Below are positions 7,914 through 15,473 of a DNA stretch of 24,573 nucleotides, one piece after another. The position numbers and the translations under genes are program-made. The notes under the pieces are model-generated. The model saw nothing but the letters and a program-made list of their open reading frames with translations, ran no database searches and was not told the origin of the DNA. The DNA is from an uncultured Methanomassiliicoccales archaeon (lineage in GTDB: Archaea; Thermoplasmatota; Thermoplasmata; SG8-5): NCBI GenBank assembly GCA_938004075.1, contig CALKWP010000044.1, positions 1-24,573 of the forward strand, in the 5' to 3' direction. Numbering within the stretch: position 1 is the first letter of the stretch; every line of letters starts with the position of its first letter.

Positions 7914-7920
7914 TTTTTAA
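7914..7920 (+). promoter_or_regulatory. TATA box of the nuclease-like gene
   Basis: TTTTTAA centred 26 bases before GTG 7943. This is the usual spacing between TATA box and transcription start in archaea, so the transcript probably begins at the start codon. Confidence 0.5.
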
Positions 7921-7942
7921 CCCTTCGGGCCAATCACCTCCC

Positions 7943-8614
7943 GTGAAATCCCCCATAATCGGAACACTGGCAGAGAAAGGCCTGCACGCGGACATCAAGG
8001 AATTCCTTGTCCAGCCCGGAGACGAGGTGGAGAGGCCGGTGGACGGCTTCGTCGCCGACATCTACAGAGACGGCCAGATCATCGAGATCCAGACGCAGAA
8101 TTTCGGGGCAATGAGGAAAAAGCTGACTCATCTGCTGGGCTATTACCCGGTCCACCTGGTGCACCCCATCGCAGTGGAGAAGATTATAATCAGGCATGAT
8201 TCGCAAGGCAGAGAACTCGCCAGGAAGAAGTCCCCCAAGGTGGGAAGGCCCATCGACATCTTTCCGGAGCTGGTGTACATCAGGGACCTTGTCATGCATC
8301 CTAATCTCACTTTCGAGATACTTATGACCAGGGAGGAGGAGCATCGCCGCCAGGATCCAAAAAGAAGGCGCTGGAACGGCTGGTACGTTCACGACAGGAG
8401 GCTGGTGGAGGTTGTGAATCGAATCCCGCTGTACTCGTACGCGGACTTCAGGAGGCTGTTGCCTTCCGACCTGCCTGTTCCTTTCACCACCAGAGAACTG
8501 GCCGGGATACTGGGGTGCAGAGCCCGCCAGGCTGGCGATATCACATACACGATGCGGCGCATGGGCGTGCTCCGGGAAGTCGGGAAGCGAGGGAACTCCA
8601 TACTTTACATATGA
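7943..8614 (+). CDS. Conserved protein: PD-(D/E)XK-like N-terminus and winged-helix-like C-terminus
   Basis: 223 residues. I recognise the overall pattern as a conserved hypothetical protein also seen in bacteria, without a named function. The N-terminal VDGFVADIY...IIEIQTQNF (33-54) resembles a PD-(D/E)XK nuclease core (E20, D34 or D39, E48-x-Q50, then K59/K60), with Gln in place of the usual Lys. Residues 120-160 are basic (HRRQDPKRRRW). The C-terminal 60 residues (FTTRELAGILGCRARQAG..., MRRMGVLREVGKRGN) look like a winged helix. DNA binding or cleavage is inference. The start is GTG 7943, with a TATA box 26 bases upstream and no leader. Confidence 0.72.
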   Translation: MKSPIIGTLAEKGLHADIKEFLVQPGDEVERPVDGFVADIYRDGQIIEIQTQNFGAMRKKLTHLLGYYPVHLVHPIAVEKIIIRHDSQGRELARKKSPKVGRPIDIFPELVYIRDLVMHPNLTFEILMTREEEHRRQDPKRRRWNGWYVHDRRLVEVVNRIPLYSYADFRRLLPSDLPVPFTTRELAGILGCRARQAGDITYTMRRMGVLREVGKRGNSILYI

Positions 8615-8728
8615 GCGGCCGGGAGCAAAACGATACACCATCTGGAATACTTCAGATATCCGGCAGGCAAGGGACTGAATCTGTGAATGGCAAAATACCC
8701 TGTCATGGGTATTACATCACGGGGATAA

Positions 8729-8735
8729 TTTTATA
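8729..8735 (+). promoter_or_regulatory. TATA box of the 71-residue ORF
   Basis: TTTTATA centred 28 bases before GTG 8760. A 6-bp hairpin (ATACCC 8695-8700 with GGGTAT 8707-8712) lies just upstream and could end the previous transcript, although no T-run follows it directly. Confidence 0.4.
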
Positions 8736-8759
8736 GTTCCAGAAAACTATCTGGGCCAC

Positions 8760-8975
8760 GTGAAGCCGGACATCGAAAACCTGAGGGAGCAGGCAATGCA
8801 TCTCAACGCCTGCCTGGAACGTTTGAGAAGGAATATGGACTCATATCCTGATATCCGGGAGGCCCGCTGGCTCGAAACCCTCATGGAATCCAGCCTGATA
8901 TCGCTGGAAAGCCATATCAAGCAGCTGGAGCCTCTGGAATCCACCTCGAAGATGAAGGCCGCGCTTTTCAAGTGA
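8760..8975 (+). CDS. Small helical protein, unknown
   Basis: 71 residues from GTG 8760. No family recognised. The sequence is amphipathic and helical throughout, with Leu and Met at heptad-like spacing (LREQAMHLNACLERLRR; LETLMESSLISLESHIKQL), so a small coiled coil or two-helix hairpin is likely. Support for a real gene is the TATA box at leaderless distance and the position filling the gap before the convergent formate-tetrahydrofolate ligase gene, with a 12-base separation. There is no Shine-Dalgarno. Confidence 0.55.
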   Translation: MKPDIENLREQAMHLNACLERLRRNMDSYPDIREARWLETLMESSLISLESHIKQLEPLESTSKMKAALFK

Positions 8976-8987
8976 ATCCTTTTTCGT

Positions 8988-10649
8988 TCAAGACAGGCCC
9001 GTGATATTGCCGTTTTCATCGATGTCTATCAACTCAGCTGTCGGATGCCTGGGCAGCCCGGGCATGCGCGTTATTTCACCCGCGATGGGTATGACGAATC
9101 CAGCTCCGGTTGATATCTTCACCTCGCTGATGTGCATGTCGAAACCCTCCGGCGCGCAGAGAAGCCTTGGATTGTCGCTGAAAGAGTATTGCGTCTTGGC
9201 CACGCATATCGGCAGGTTGCCGTAACCGAGCTCTTCCCACTTCTCCATCTGCTTCTTTGCGTATGGCGAGAATCCGATGCTGCCGGCGCGGTATATCTTG
9301 TTCGCCAGCATTTCCAATTTATCCCGCAGCCCCATGTCCAGCGGGTAAGCGAACTTCGGTGTTTTATCCTCTATGCTTGAGATCACTGCCCTGGCAAGGT
9401 CCAGGCCGCCCTCGGAACCATTGGCGTGAATGGGCGATGGCACGCATTCCGCGCCTGTTGTGGCGCAGAGTTCCTTCAACCGTGATATCTCCGCAGGGGT
9501 ATCGGTCCCGAACTGGTTCAGGCAGACTACTGGCATGTACCCAAAAGACTTGATGTTCTCGATGTGCCTCTGCAGGTTCGGGAAACCTTTCTCGAGAGCC
9601 GCGACATTCTCTGCCGATAGGTCCTTCTTTCCGACGCCGCCATGGTATTTCAGGGCCTTGATGGTGGCCACTATGACGACGGCTGCGACAGGCAACTCGG
9701 ACTTCCTGCAGAATATGTCGAAGAACTTCTCGGCGCCCAGGTCCGCGCCGAACCCCGCCTCGGTCACGTAATAATCCGCAAGATGCAAACCCAGCCTGGC
9801 CGCTATCAGCGAGGATGTGCCGTGCGCGATGTTGGCGAACGGCCCACCGTGAATTATCGCAGGAGTGTTCTCGATGGTCTGGACCAGATTCGGCTTGATG
9901 GCATCCTTCAGAAGGACGGCCATGGCGCCGGCTGCCTTTATGTCCCGGCAATAAACCGGCTTCCTTTCATCCATGCTGAGGCCGACCATGGCATTGCCCA
10001 GCATCTGTTTGAGCTCGCCTGGGTTCTTGCACAGGCAGAGGATTGCCATTACCTCAGAAGCCGCAGTAATATCGAAATTATCTTCATCAACCATGCCCGC
10101 GTCCCTGCCGCCGATTCCGACCACTATCTGGCGGAGCGAGCGGTCGTTCATGTCCATCACCCTGGACCAGTATATTCGGCGGGAATCCAGGTTGAATTGA
10201 TTGCCGAAATGCATGCTGTTGTTGATGAGAGCTGAAAGAAGATTATTCGCGGAAGTGATGGCATGCAGGTCGCCAGTGAAATGCAGGTTGATGTCCTCCA
10301 TTGGCAGAACTTGAGCAAAACCGCCTCCGGCAGCGCCGCCCTTGATGCCGAACACAGGCCCGAGAGACGGCTCCCTGAGGCCCGCAACGGCGTTCTTTCC
10401 AAGCTTGCAGAGGGACATGGCCAGTCCGATGGCCATTGTCGTCTTTCCCTCTCCCGCGGGAGTGGGGCTCATGGCTGTGACGAGAATAAGCTTCCCCTTG
10501 CGTTTGGAGAGGTCCATCTGGTCAACTCCGACCTTGGCCTTGTTGCAGCCCATGGGTATGAGCAGGTCCGGGCACAGTCCCAGCTTCTCGGCGATTCTTT
10601 CCAATGGCTCCAGCTTCGCTTCCCTGGCAATCTCGATGTCGGGCTTCAT
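8988..10649 (-). CDS. fhs: Formate-tetrahydrofolate ligase
   Basis: 553 residues, full length for the family (about 555). It joins formate to tetrahydrofolate with ATP, giving 10-formyl-tetrahydrofolate; it is the formate entry step of the methyl branch of the Wood-Ljungdahl pathway and also feeds purine synthesis. Seen here: MKPDIEIARE N-terminus, the nucleotide-binding loop TPAGEGKTT (63-71), LREPSLGPVFGIKGGAAGGG, FTGDLHAI, and the TGAGFVIPIAGEI region near the C-terminus. This is a bacterial-type enzyme that occurs only in some archaea. No folD or other folate gene is adjacent in this window. A TATA-like box centred 26.5 bases before ATG 10649 and the lack of a Shine-Dalgarno suggest a leaderless transcript. 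Confidence 0.97.
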   Translation of the reverse strand: MKPDIEIAREAKLEPLERIAEKLGLCPDLLIPMGCNKAKVGVDQMDLSKRKGKLILVTAMSPTPAGEGKTTMAIGLAMSLCKLGKNAVAGLREPSLGPVFGIKGGAAGGGFAQVLPMEDINLHFTGDLHAITSANNLLSALINNSMHFGNQFNLDSRRIYWSRVMDMNDRSLRQIVVGIGGRDAGMVDEDNFDITAASEVMAILCLCKNPGELKQMLGNAMVGLSMDERKPVYCRDIKAAGAMAVLLKDAIKPNLVQTIENTPAIIHGGPFANIAHGTSSLIAARLGLHLADYYVTEAGFGADLGAEKFFDIFCRKSELPVAAVVIVATIKALKYHGGVGKKDLSAENVAALEKGFPNLQRHIENIKSFGYMPVVCLNQFGTDTPAEISRLKELCATTGAECVPSPIHANGSEGGLDLARAVISSIEDKTPKFAYPLDMGLRDKLEMLANKIYRAGSIGFSPYAKKQMEKWEELGYGNLPICVAKTQYSFSDNPRLLCAPEGFDMHISEVKISTGAGFVIPIAGEITRMPGLPRHPTAELIDIDENGNITGLS

Positions 10650-10671
10650 GCAGGGTGTATCTGCAGAACAG

Positions 10672-10678
10672 TTAATAA
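10672..10678. promoter_or_regulatory. Symmetric bidirectional TATA element (fhs / SDR)
   Basis: TTAATAA on the plus strand is TTATTAA on the minus strand. Its centre, 10675.5, is 26.5 bases from the ATG of fhs (10649) and 26.5 bases from the ATG of the SDR gene (10702). It is the only AT-rich box between them. Both genes lack a Shine-Dalgarno, so one element may drive two leaderless transcripts. Confidence 0.5.
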
Positions 10679-10701
10679 TGTTGTCTGAGATTCCCTATGC
10701 C

Positions 10702-11454
10702 ATGAACACCGAATTCGATGGAAAAGTGGCAGTGGTGACAGGAGCGTCCAGGGGCATCGGCAGGGGCATCGCGCTGGAGCTGGCTGCTCACGGCGCAGGC
10801 ATTGCGGTGATTTACCGGACGGAAGGCGCGAAGGCCGCGGAAGTTGTGGAGGCAATCAAGGCAATGGGAAGAAAGGCGATAGCGGTCCAGTGCGATGTTG
10901 CCAATGCGAAAGAGGTTGAGGCCATGCGCGACGCGGTCCTGAAGGAATTCGGCCATGCAGATTTCATCATCAACAACGCTGGCATACACCAGCACCTCAA
11001 ATCATGGGAGCTGAGCGACGAGGACTGGCACCGGGTCATGGACGTGAACATCACCGGCACTTTCCTGGTTGCCAGGGCTTTCACGCCGCATCTCATTGAG
11101 AGAAAGTCCGGCAGAATAGTCAACATATCCTCCTGCGTGGCCTTCACCGGCACGGACCATGAAGTTCATTACGCGGCCTCCAAGGGCGCGGTGCTGGCCC
11201 TGACGAAATCCCTGGCGCTGGAGCTTGCGTCCCACGGAATCAATGTGAATGCCATTGCACCGGGATACATTGAAACAGATATGGTAGTATTCGAGGGCGT
11301 GCATGACAGGGAAGCCGTGATAAAGGGCATACCGGCGAGCCGGCTTGGCCAGCCCGAGGACATCGGGCGGGCTGCACGGTTCCTGTGCTCGCGGGACTCG
11401 GACTACATGACCGGCCAGGTCTTGCATGTTAACGGTGGACTTGTGATGGGGTAG
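10702..11454 (+). CDS. Short-chain dehydrogenase/reductase, FabG-like
   Basis: 250 residues, classical SDR. NAD(P)-binding TGASRGIG (13-20), NNAG (91-94), and the catalytic set N116, S144, Y157 and K161 (YAASK) are all present, as is APGYIETDM after them. It probably oxidises or reduces a hydroxyl/keto group; FabG-type and glucose-dehydrogenase-type enzymes share these motifs and the substrate cannot be read. The open frame continues upstream across fhs, but that part is antisense; ATG 10702 matches the family N-terminus and lies 26.5 bases from the shared TATA element. Confidence 0.92.
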   Translation: MNTEFDGKVAVVTGASRGIGRGIALELAAHGAGIAVIYRTEGAKAAEVVEAIKAMGRKAIAVQCDVANAKEVEAMRDAVLKEFGHADFIINNAGIHQHLKSWELSDEDWHRVMDVNITGTFLVARAFTPHLIERKSGRIVNISSCVAFTGTDHEVHYAASKGAVLALTKSLALELASHGINVNAIAPGYIETDMVVFEGVHDREAVIKGIPASRLGQPEDIGRAARFLCSRDSDYMTGQVLHVNGGLVMG

Positions 11455-11476
11455 ATTTATCGATTCGCCTGAGAAA

Positions 11477-11506
11477 GATATTTATACGCCGCGCCTTTCC
11501 GGCGTA
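11477..11506 (+). promoter_or_regulatory. TATA box with overlapping inverted repeat before the acetate-transporter gene
   Basis: GATATTTATAC (11477-11487) is a TATA box. It overlaps a perfect 7-bp inverted repeat, TACGCCG (11485-11491) and CGGCGTA (11500-11506), with an 8-base spacer. The predicted transcription start is near 11510, so a protein bound to the repeat would block the promoter. The same repeat could instead form a hairpin that ends the upstream SDR transcript, although the following sequence is only weakly T-rich. Confidence 0.45.
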
Positions 11507-11560
11507 ATTAATCTATTTGTCATGATAAAAATGATTTGATGGACCTCAGGAGTGCTAAAG

Positions 11561-12157
11561 ATGGGAAACGAATTATCAGAAACCAAGGTGAGAGTTGCAG
11601 ACCCGGCAGCGCTGGGAATATTCGGACTGGCAATGGCCACGCTTGTGGCATCGTCCGAGAAGATGGGACTGACAACCGGAACAGGCGGGCTATTGCCCTG
11701 GGTGCTGTTCCTGGGCAGCGTGGCTCAGCTGATGGCGAGCGCAGGCGAGTACAAGAGGGACAACATCTTCGCCGCAACGGCGTTCGGCGCATTCGGACTT
11801 TTCTGGATATCCGTCGGCCTGGTGTGGTACCTGCCCACAATGGGGATTGCCGCTGACAAGGCCCAGCTGGGATTCGCATTCATCGGGTACCTGGTGTTCT
11901 GCACCTACATGACTTACGGCGCCGCATCGCTGAACAAGGCCTTCCTGGCCATATTCCTGCTTGTGGACCTTCTGCTTCTCTGCCTGATATTCACGGTGTT
12001 CTTCGGAATTCCCGGGTACCTGGCTGGAATCGCCGAGCTGCTTGTCTCGGTTGCAAGCTTCTACACTGCGGCCGCGATAACCTTCAAGGGCATGGCGGGC
12101 TTCGAGGTCCTCCCACTGGGCAAGCCGGTCCTCAAGCTGAAGAAGTTCGAAATCTGA
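11561..12157 (+). CDS. Acetate uptake transporter family (AceTr / YaaH / GPR1) membrane protein
   Basis: 198 residues with about six hydrophobic segments spread over residues 15-175. The N-terminal ADPAALGIFGLAMATL corresponds to the family signature NPAPLGL, with Asp for Asn and Ala for the second Pro. Family members (SatP/YaaH in bacteria, Gpr1/Ady2 in fungi) carry acetate or succinate across the membrane, usually with protons. ATG 11561 has CAGGAG (11547-11552) as Shine-Dalgarno and a leader of about 50 bases. The acetyl-CoA synthetase gene just downstream supports acetate import. The altered signature makes the exact substrate less certain. Confidence 0.88.
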   Translation: MGNELSETKVRVADPAALGIFGLAMATLVASSEKMGLTTGTGGLLPWVLFLGSVAQLMASAGEYKRDNIFAATAFGAFGLFWISVGLVWYLPTMGIAADKAQLGFAFIGYLVFCTYMTYGAASLNKAFLAIFLLVDLLLLCLIFTVFFGIPGYLAGIAELLVSVASFYTAAAITFKGMAGFEVLPLGKPVLKLKKFEI

Positions 12158-12167
12158 ATCGAGAAAT

Positions 12168-12202
12168 GCCATCGGCCCTGCGCCGATGGCTTCTTTATCT
12201 TT
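12168..12202 (+). terminator. Hairpin terminator after the transporter gene
   Basis: A 9-bp perfect stem GCCATCGGC (12168-12176) with GCCGATGGC (12182-12190), loop of 5, followed by a T-rich run to 12202. It separates the transporter transcript from the acetyl-CoA synthetase gene. Confidence 0.7.
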
Positions 12203-12306
12203 TCATTCTTTCCTATTGCAGAATGACACCCACGTAATGCTGTCCATTTATCGAACAGATTTTGACCAGAATTACATTCCCTCTATATAGTTATAAAGGC
12301 AACAGA

Positions 12307-12312
12307 TTTATA
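12307..12312 (+). promoter_or_regulatory. Likely TATA box of the acetyl-CoA synthetase gene
   Basis: TTTATA lies about 65 bases before ATG 12374, giving a leader of about 38 bases that carries the Shine-Dalgarno GGGAGG (12361-12366). A second box, TATATAGTTATAAA at 12284-12297, could serve as an upstream alternative start. Confidence 0.45.
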
Positions 12313-12373
12313 CTGCATCAATATTGGGCTGACTATCCTCTACAATGTTTTAAGAATTAAGGGAGGGCCAACA

Positions 12374-14317
12374 ATGAGTGAAACAGGTGATAAGATGTAC
12401 AAACCGAGTGAAGAATTCGCAAAGAAAGCTCACATCAAGAGCATGGACCAATACAAGGAGATGTACAAGGAATCCATCGAGAACCCGGAGAAATTCTGGG
12501 GCAAGATGGCTGAGGACTTTACATGGTTCAAGAAGTGGAACAAGGTCAGGCAGTTCGACTTCGTTGAAGGCAATATAAAGTTCTTCGAGGGCGGAAAGAC
12601 CAACGTGACCTACAACTGTCTGGACAGGCACTTGGAAAAGCACGGCAACAAAGTCGCCTACCTATGGGAGGGCAACGAGCCAGGCGAAGACAAGAAGATT
12701 ACCTACAAGGAGCTTCACGCCGAGGTATGCAAATTTGCCAATGTCCTGAGGAAGATGGGCGTCAAGAAGGGCGACAGGGTATGTCTGTACATGCAGATGA
12801 TCCCCGAGCTGCCAATATCGATGCTGGCCTGCGCCAGGATTGGCGCCATACACTCAGTCGTGTTCGGCGCGTTCTCGGCCGATTCACTGAAGGACAGGAT
12901 ACAGGACTCGGCCTGCAAGGTGCTGGTCACACAGGACACAGCGCTTCGCGGCAAGAAGAAGGACGTGCCCATGAAGACCAACGCCGACAAGGCGCTGGAA
13001 GTCTGCCCGAGCATCGAGAAGACCATCGTGGTCAAGCGCACCGGCCTGGACGTCCCGATGAAGAAGGGACGCGATGTCTGGTGGGACGATGAGATGGCCG
13101 CCAAAGATGTGAAGGGAGATAGCCCCATCGAGCACATGGACGCCGAAGACCCGCTCTTCATTCTCTACACATCCGGTTCAACCGGCAAGCCCAAGGGCGT
13201 TCTGCACACGACCGGCGGATACATGGTGTTCGCCTCTGTCACCCACAAGTACATCTTCGACTACCACCCGGGCGACATCTGGTGGTGCACGGCCGATATC
13301 GGCTGGGTCACCGGACACAGCTACATTGTCTACGGACCGCTTCTGAACGCCGCAACCGCGATTATGTTCGAGGGCGTTCCGAACTACCCGGATGCCAGCA
13401 GGTTCTGGGAAGTCGTTGACAAGTACAAGGTCACACAATTCTACACGGCACCGACCGCAATCCGCGCATTGATGAAGGAAGGCGACGCCCCCGTCAAGAA
13501 GACATCCAGGAAGAGCCTGAAGCTTCTGGGAACAGTCGGCGAGCCCATTAATCCGGAAGCATGGAACTGGTACAACACCGTTGTCGGTGAGGGCCGCTGC
13601 CCGATAGTCGACACATGGTGGCAGACCGAGACCGGCGGCGTTCTGATAACCCCGCTCCCCGGTGCAATCCCGACCAAGCCAGGCTCAGCGACACTTCCGT
13701 TCTTCGGAGTCGAGCCCATCATCGTTGACGAGAAGGGCAATGAGCTCAAGGGACCAGCCAGCGGCGCGCTTCTTCTGAAGGGCGCATGGCCAGGCATCAT
13801 GAGGACCGTTTACGGCCAGCACAGCAGGTTCAAGGAGACCTACTTCAGCATGTACCCGGGCAACTACTTCACCGGCGACGGCGCGAAGAGGGACGAGGAC
13901 GGCTATTATTGGATAACTGGCAGAATCGACGACGTCATCAATGTCTCCGGGCACAGGATGGGAACTGCAGAGGTCGAGTCCTCGCTGGTCTCCCACCCGG
14001 CAGTCGCGGAGTCCGCAGTGGTCGGCTACCCGCACGACATAAAGGGCCAGGGCATTTACGCGTACGTGACGCTCAAGAACGGCTACGAGTACACTGACGA
14101 CCTCAAGAAGGAGCTCCAGAAGCACGTCAGGAACGAGATCGGCCCGATAGCCCAACCAGATGTCATCCACTGGGCCCCAAGCCTGCCGAAGACCAGGTCC
14201 GGCAAGATCATGAGGCGCATTCTGAGGAAGATAGCCGCAAACGAGTTCGACCAGATCGGCGACACCTCGACGCTGGCAGACCCCAGCGTGGTCGAAGGCC
14301 TCGTCAAGACCAGGTAA
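12374..14317 (+). CDS. acs: Acetyl-CoA synthetase, AMP-forming
   Basis: 647 residues, the usual length. It activates acetate to acetyl-CoA through acetyl-AMP using ATP and CoA. Motifs: P-loop YTSGSTGKPKG (265-275), DTWWQTETGG (413-422), TGDGAKRDEDGYYWITGRIDD, and the C-terminal PKTRSGKIMRR, whose Lys (K611) is the residue used in the adenylation half-reaction and regulated by acetylation in other organisms. The Shine-Dalgarno GGGAGG lies 7 bases before ATG. Codon use is strongly biased towards C/G-ending codons through the whole gene, which suggests high expression. The transporter gene upstream supports acetate as the substrate; propionate is a possible second one. Confidence 0.97.
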   Translation: MSETGDKMYKPSEEFAKKAHIKSMDQYKEMYKESIENPEKFWGKMAEDFTWFKKWNKVRQFDFVEGNIKFFEGGKTNVTYNCLDRHLEKHGNKVAYLWEGNEPGEDKKITYKELHAEVCKFANVLRKMGVKKGDRVCLYMQMIPELPISMLACARIGAIHSVVFGAFSADSLKDRIQDSACKVLVTQDTALRGKKKDVPMKTNADKALEVCPSIEKTIVVKRTGLDVPMKKGRDVWWDDEMAAKDVKGDSPIEHMDAEDPLFILYTSGSTGKPKGVLHTTGGYMVFASVTHKYIFDYHPGDIWWCTADIGWVTGHSYIVYGPLLNAATAIMFEGVPNYPDASRFWEVVDKYKVTQFYTAPTAIRALMKEGDAPVKKTSRKSLKLLGTVGEPINPEAWNWYNTVVGEGRCPIVDTWWQTETGGVLITPLPGAIPTKPGSATLPFFGVEPIIVDEKGNELKGPASGALLLKGAWPGIMRTVYGQHSRFKETYFSMYPGNYFTGDGAKRDEDGYYWITGRIDDVINVSGHRMGTAEVESSLVSHPAVAESAVVGYPHDIKGQGIYAYVTLKNGYEYTDDLKKELQKHVRNEIGPIAQPDVIHWAPSLPKTRSGKIMRRILRKIAANEFDQIGDTSTLADPSVVEGLVKTR

Positions 14318-14326
14318 AACAGACAA

Positions 14327-14350
14327 TGCCTGCCTCGAAAGGGGCAGGCA
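14327..14350 (+). terminator. Hairpin terminator after acs
   Basis: An 8-bp perfect stem TGCCTGCC (14327-14334) with GGCAGGCA (14343-14350), followed by ATTTTCCTATTTTC. It marks the end of the acs transcript before the CoA-transferase genes. Confidence 0.65.
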
Positions 14351-14406
14351 ATTTTCCTATTTTCAGAGTTGTTTTAGAAGGATCATTTGCATGCAGTTTC
14401 GAAAAC

Positions 14407-14413
14407 CTATTAA
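14407..14413 (+). promoter_or_regulatory. Probable TATA box of the CoA-transferase operon
   Basis: CTATTAA centred about 43 bases before ATG 14453. Predicted transcription start near 14437 leaves a short leader with Shine-Dalgarno GGGAGG at 14440-14445. Confidence 0.4.
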
Positions 14414-14452
14414 GTCAGATGCCATTGTCCGCTCATTCAGGGAGGCTCCTAT

Positions 14453-15472
14453 ATGGTGATTCAGGAAGGAACCGGTGAACTCGTCGGCTGGTACGACCCG
14501 GACGAGAACAGGAGATGGGTCGAGGCCAACAAGCCCAGGGATATGACCGATAAGACAATGGCCATCGACGAGGCAGTGGATAAATTCGTCAAGGATGGCG
14601 ATTTCCTGGCAATGGGCGGATTCGGCCATGTGCGCGTTTCAATGGTTGCGATATACGAGATGATACGCCAGCGCAGGAAGAACCTTATCATGGCGGGTAA
14701 AACAGCTGTTCATGATGTCGATTTGCTAATTGGAGGCGGTTGCGTGGACCGCATCGAGGTCGCCTATGCCTTCGCGCATGAGCTCCGGGGGCTTTCCGCC
14801 TGCGGGCGGCGCTCTGTCGAATCCGGCAAGGTCAAAGTGCTCGGCGAGATTTCCAACGCCGGATACCAGTGGCGGTTCCTTGCCGCTGCCATGGGGCTGC
14901 CCTTCATGCCGTCGCGGTCCATGCTGGGCACGGATACTCTGGACAAGAGTTCCGCGAAAGTCATCGAGGATCCGTTCAGCGGAAAGCCGATTTGCCTGAT
15001 ACCTGCCTGCTACCCGGATGTGAGCTTCATCCACGTCCCGAGATGCGACATTTATGGTAATTGCCAAATTGACGGCACCATGGTGGAGGATTTCGAACTG
15101 GCCAGAGCAGCAAGGCGTCTCATAATCACCACCGAGGAAATTATTTCCAATGATGAGATCCGCGCAAAGCCATGGCTGACAAAGATACCTTTCTACAATG
15201 TGGATGCCGTGGTTCTCCAGAAATACGGCTCACACCCATGCCAGATGCCGATGCAGTACTTCTTCGACGAGGACCATATCGGTGAGTGGCTGGTTTCAGG
15301 AAAAACCGACGAAGGCGTCGAGAGATACATGGAGAAATACGTGCATTCCGTCGAGAGTTTCGACGAATACATCAAGGTGATAGGCGGCGAGGCCAGAATG
15401 AAGGAGCTGGTGGAGGTCGAGAACCTGAGCAGGCCGATGACTGCGCCGTGGATGAAGAAGGGAGGGAAGTAA
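14453..15472 (+). CDS. Family I CoA-transferase, alpha subunit (glutaconate CoA-transferase-like)
   Basis: 339 residues, close to GctA (about 320). The N-terminal GDFLAMGGFGHVR is the CoA-transferase loop (oxyanion-hole GG), followed by NLIMAGKTAVHDVDLLIGGGCVDRIEVAY and later IPACYPDVSFIHVPRCDIYGN, as in this family. With the next gene it would form an alpha/beta enzyme that moves CoA between acids through a glutamyl-CoA intermediate; the catalytic Glu is on the beta subunit. Substrate unknown: glutaconate, 3-oxoacids and related acids are all possible. The gene has its own promoter and Shine-Dalgarno, and its stop is one base from the start of the beta gene. Confidence 0.85.
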   Translation: MVIQEGTGELVGWYDPDENRRWVEANKPRDMTDKTMAIDEAVDKFVKDGDFLAMGGFGHVRVSMVAIYEMIRQRRKNLIMAGKTAVHDVDLLIGGGCVDRIEVAYAFAHELRGLSACGRRSVESGKVKVLGEISNAGYQWRFLAAAMGLPFMPSRSMLGTDTLDKSSAKVIEDPFSGKPICLIPACYPDVSFIHVPRCDIYGNCQIDGTMVEDFELARAARRLIITTEEIISNDEIRAKPWLTKIPFYNVDAVVLQKYGSHPCQMPMQYFFDEDHIGEWLVSGKTDEGVERYMEKYVHSVESFDEYIKVIGGEARMKELVEVENLSRPMTAPWMKKGGK

Positions 15473-15473
15473 C

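Noticed and set aside
8760..10649. The small ORF and fhs both begin MKPDIE
   Set aside because: The match covers only the first six residues and a little beyond; the rest is unrelated, so chance or a very short duplication is more likely than homology.
10342..10701. Plus-strand extension of the SDR frame across the start of fhs
   Set aside because: Antisense shadow of a well-supported gene; the SDR fold begins right after ATG 10702.
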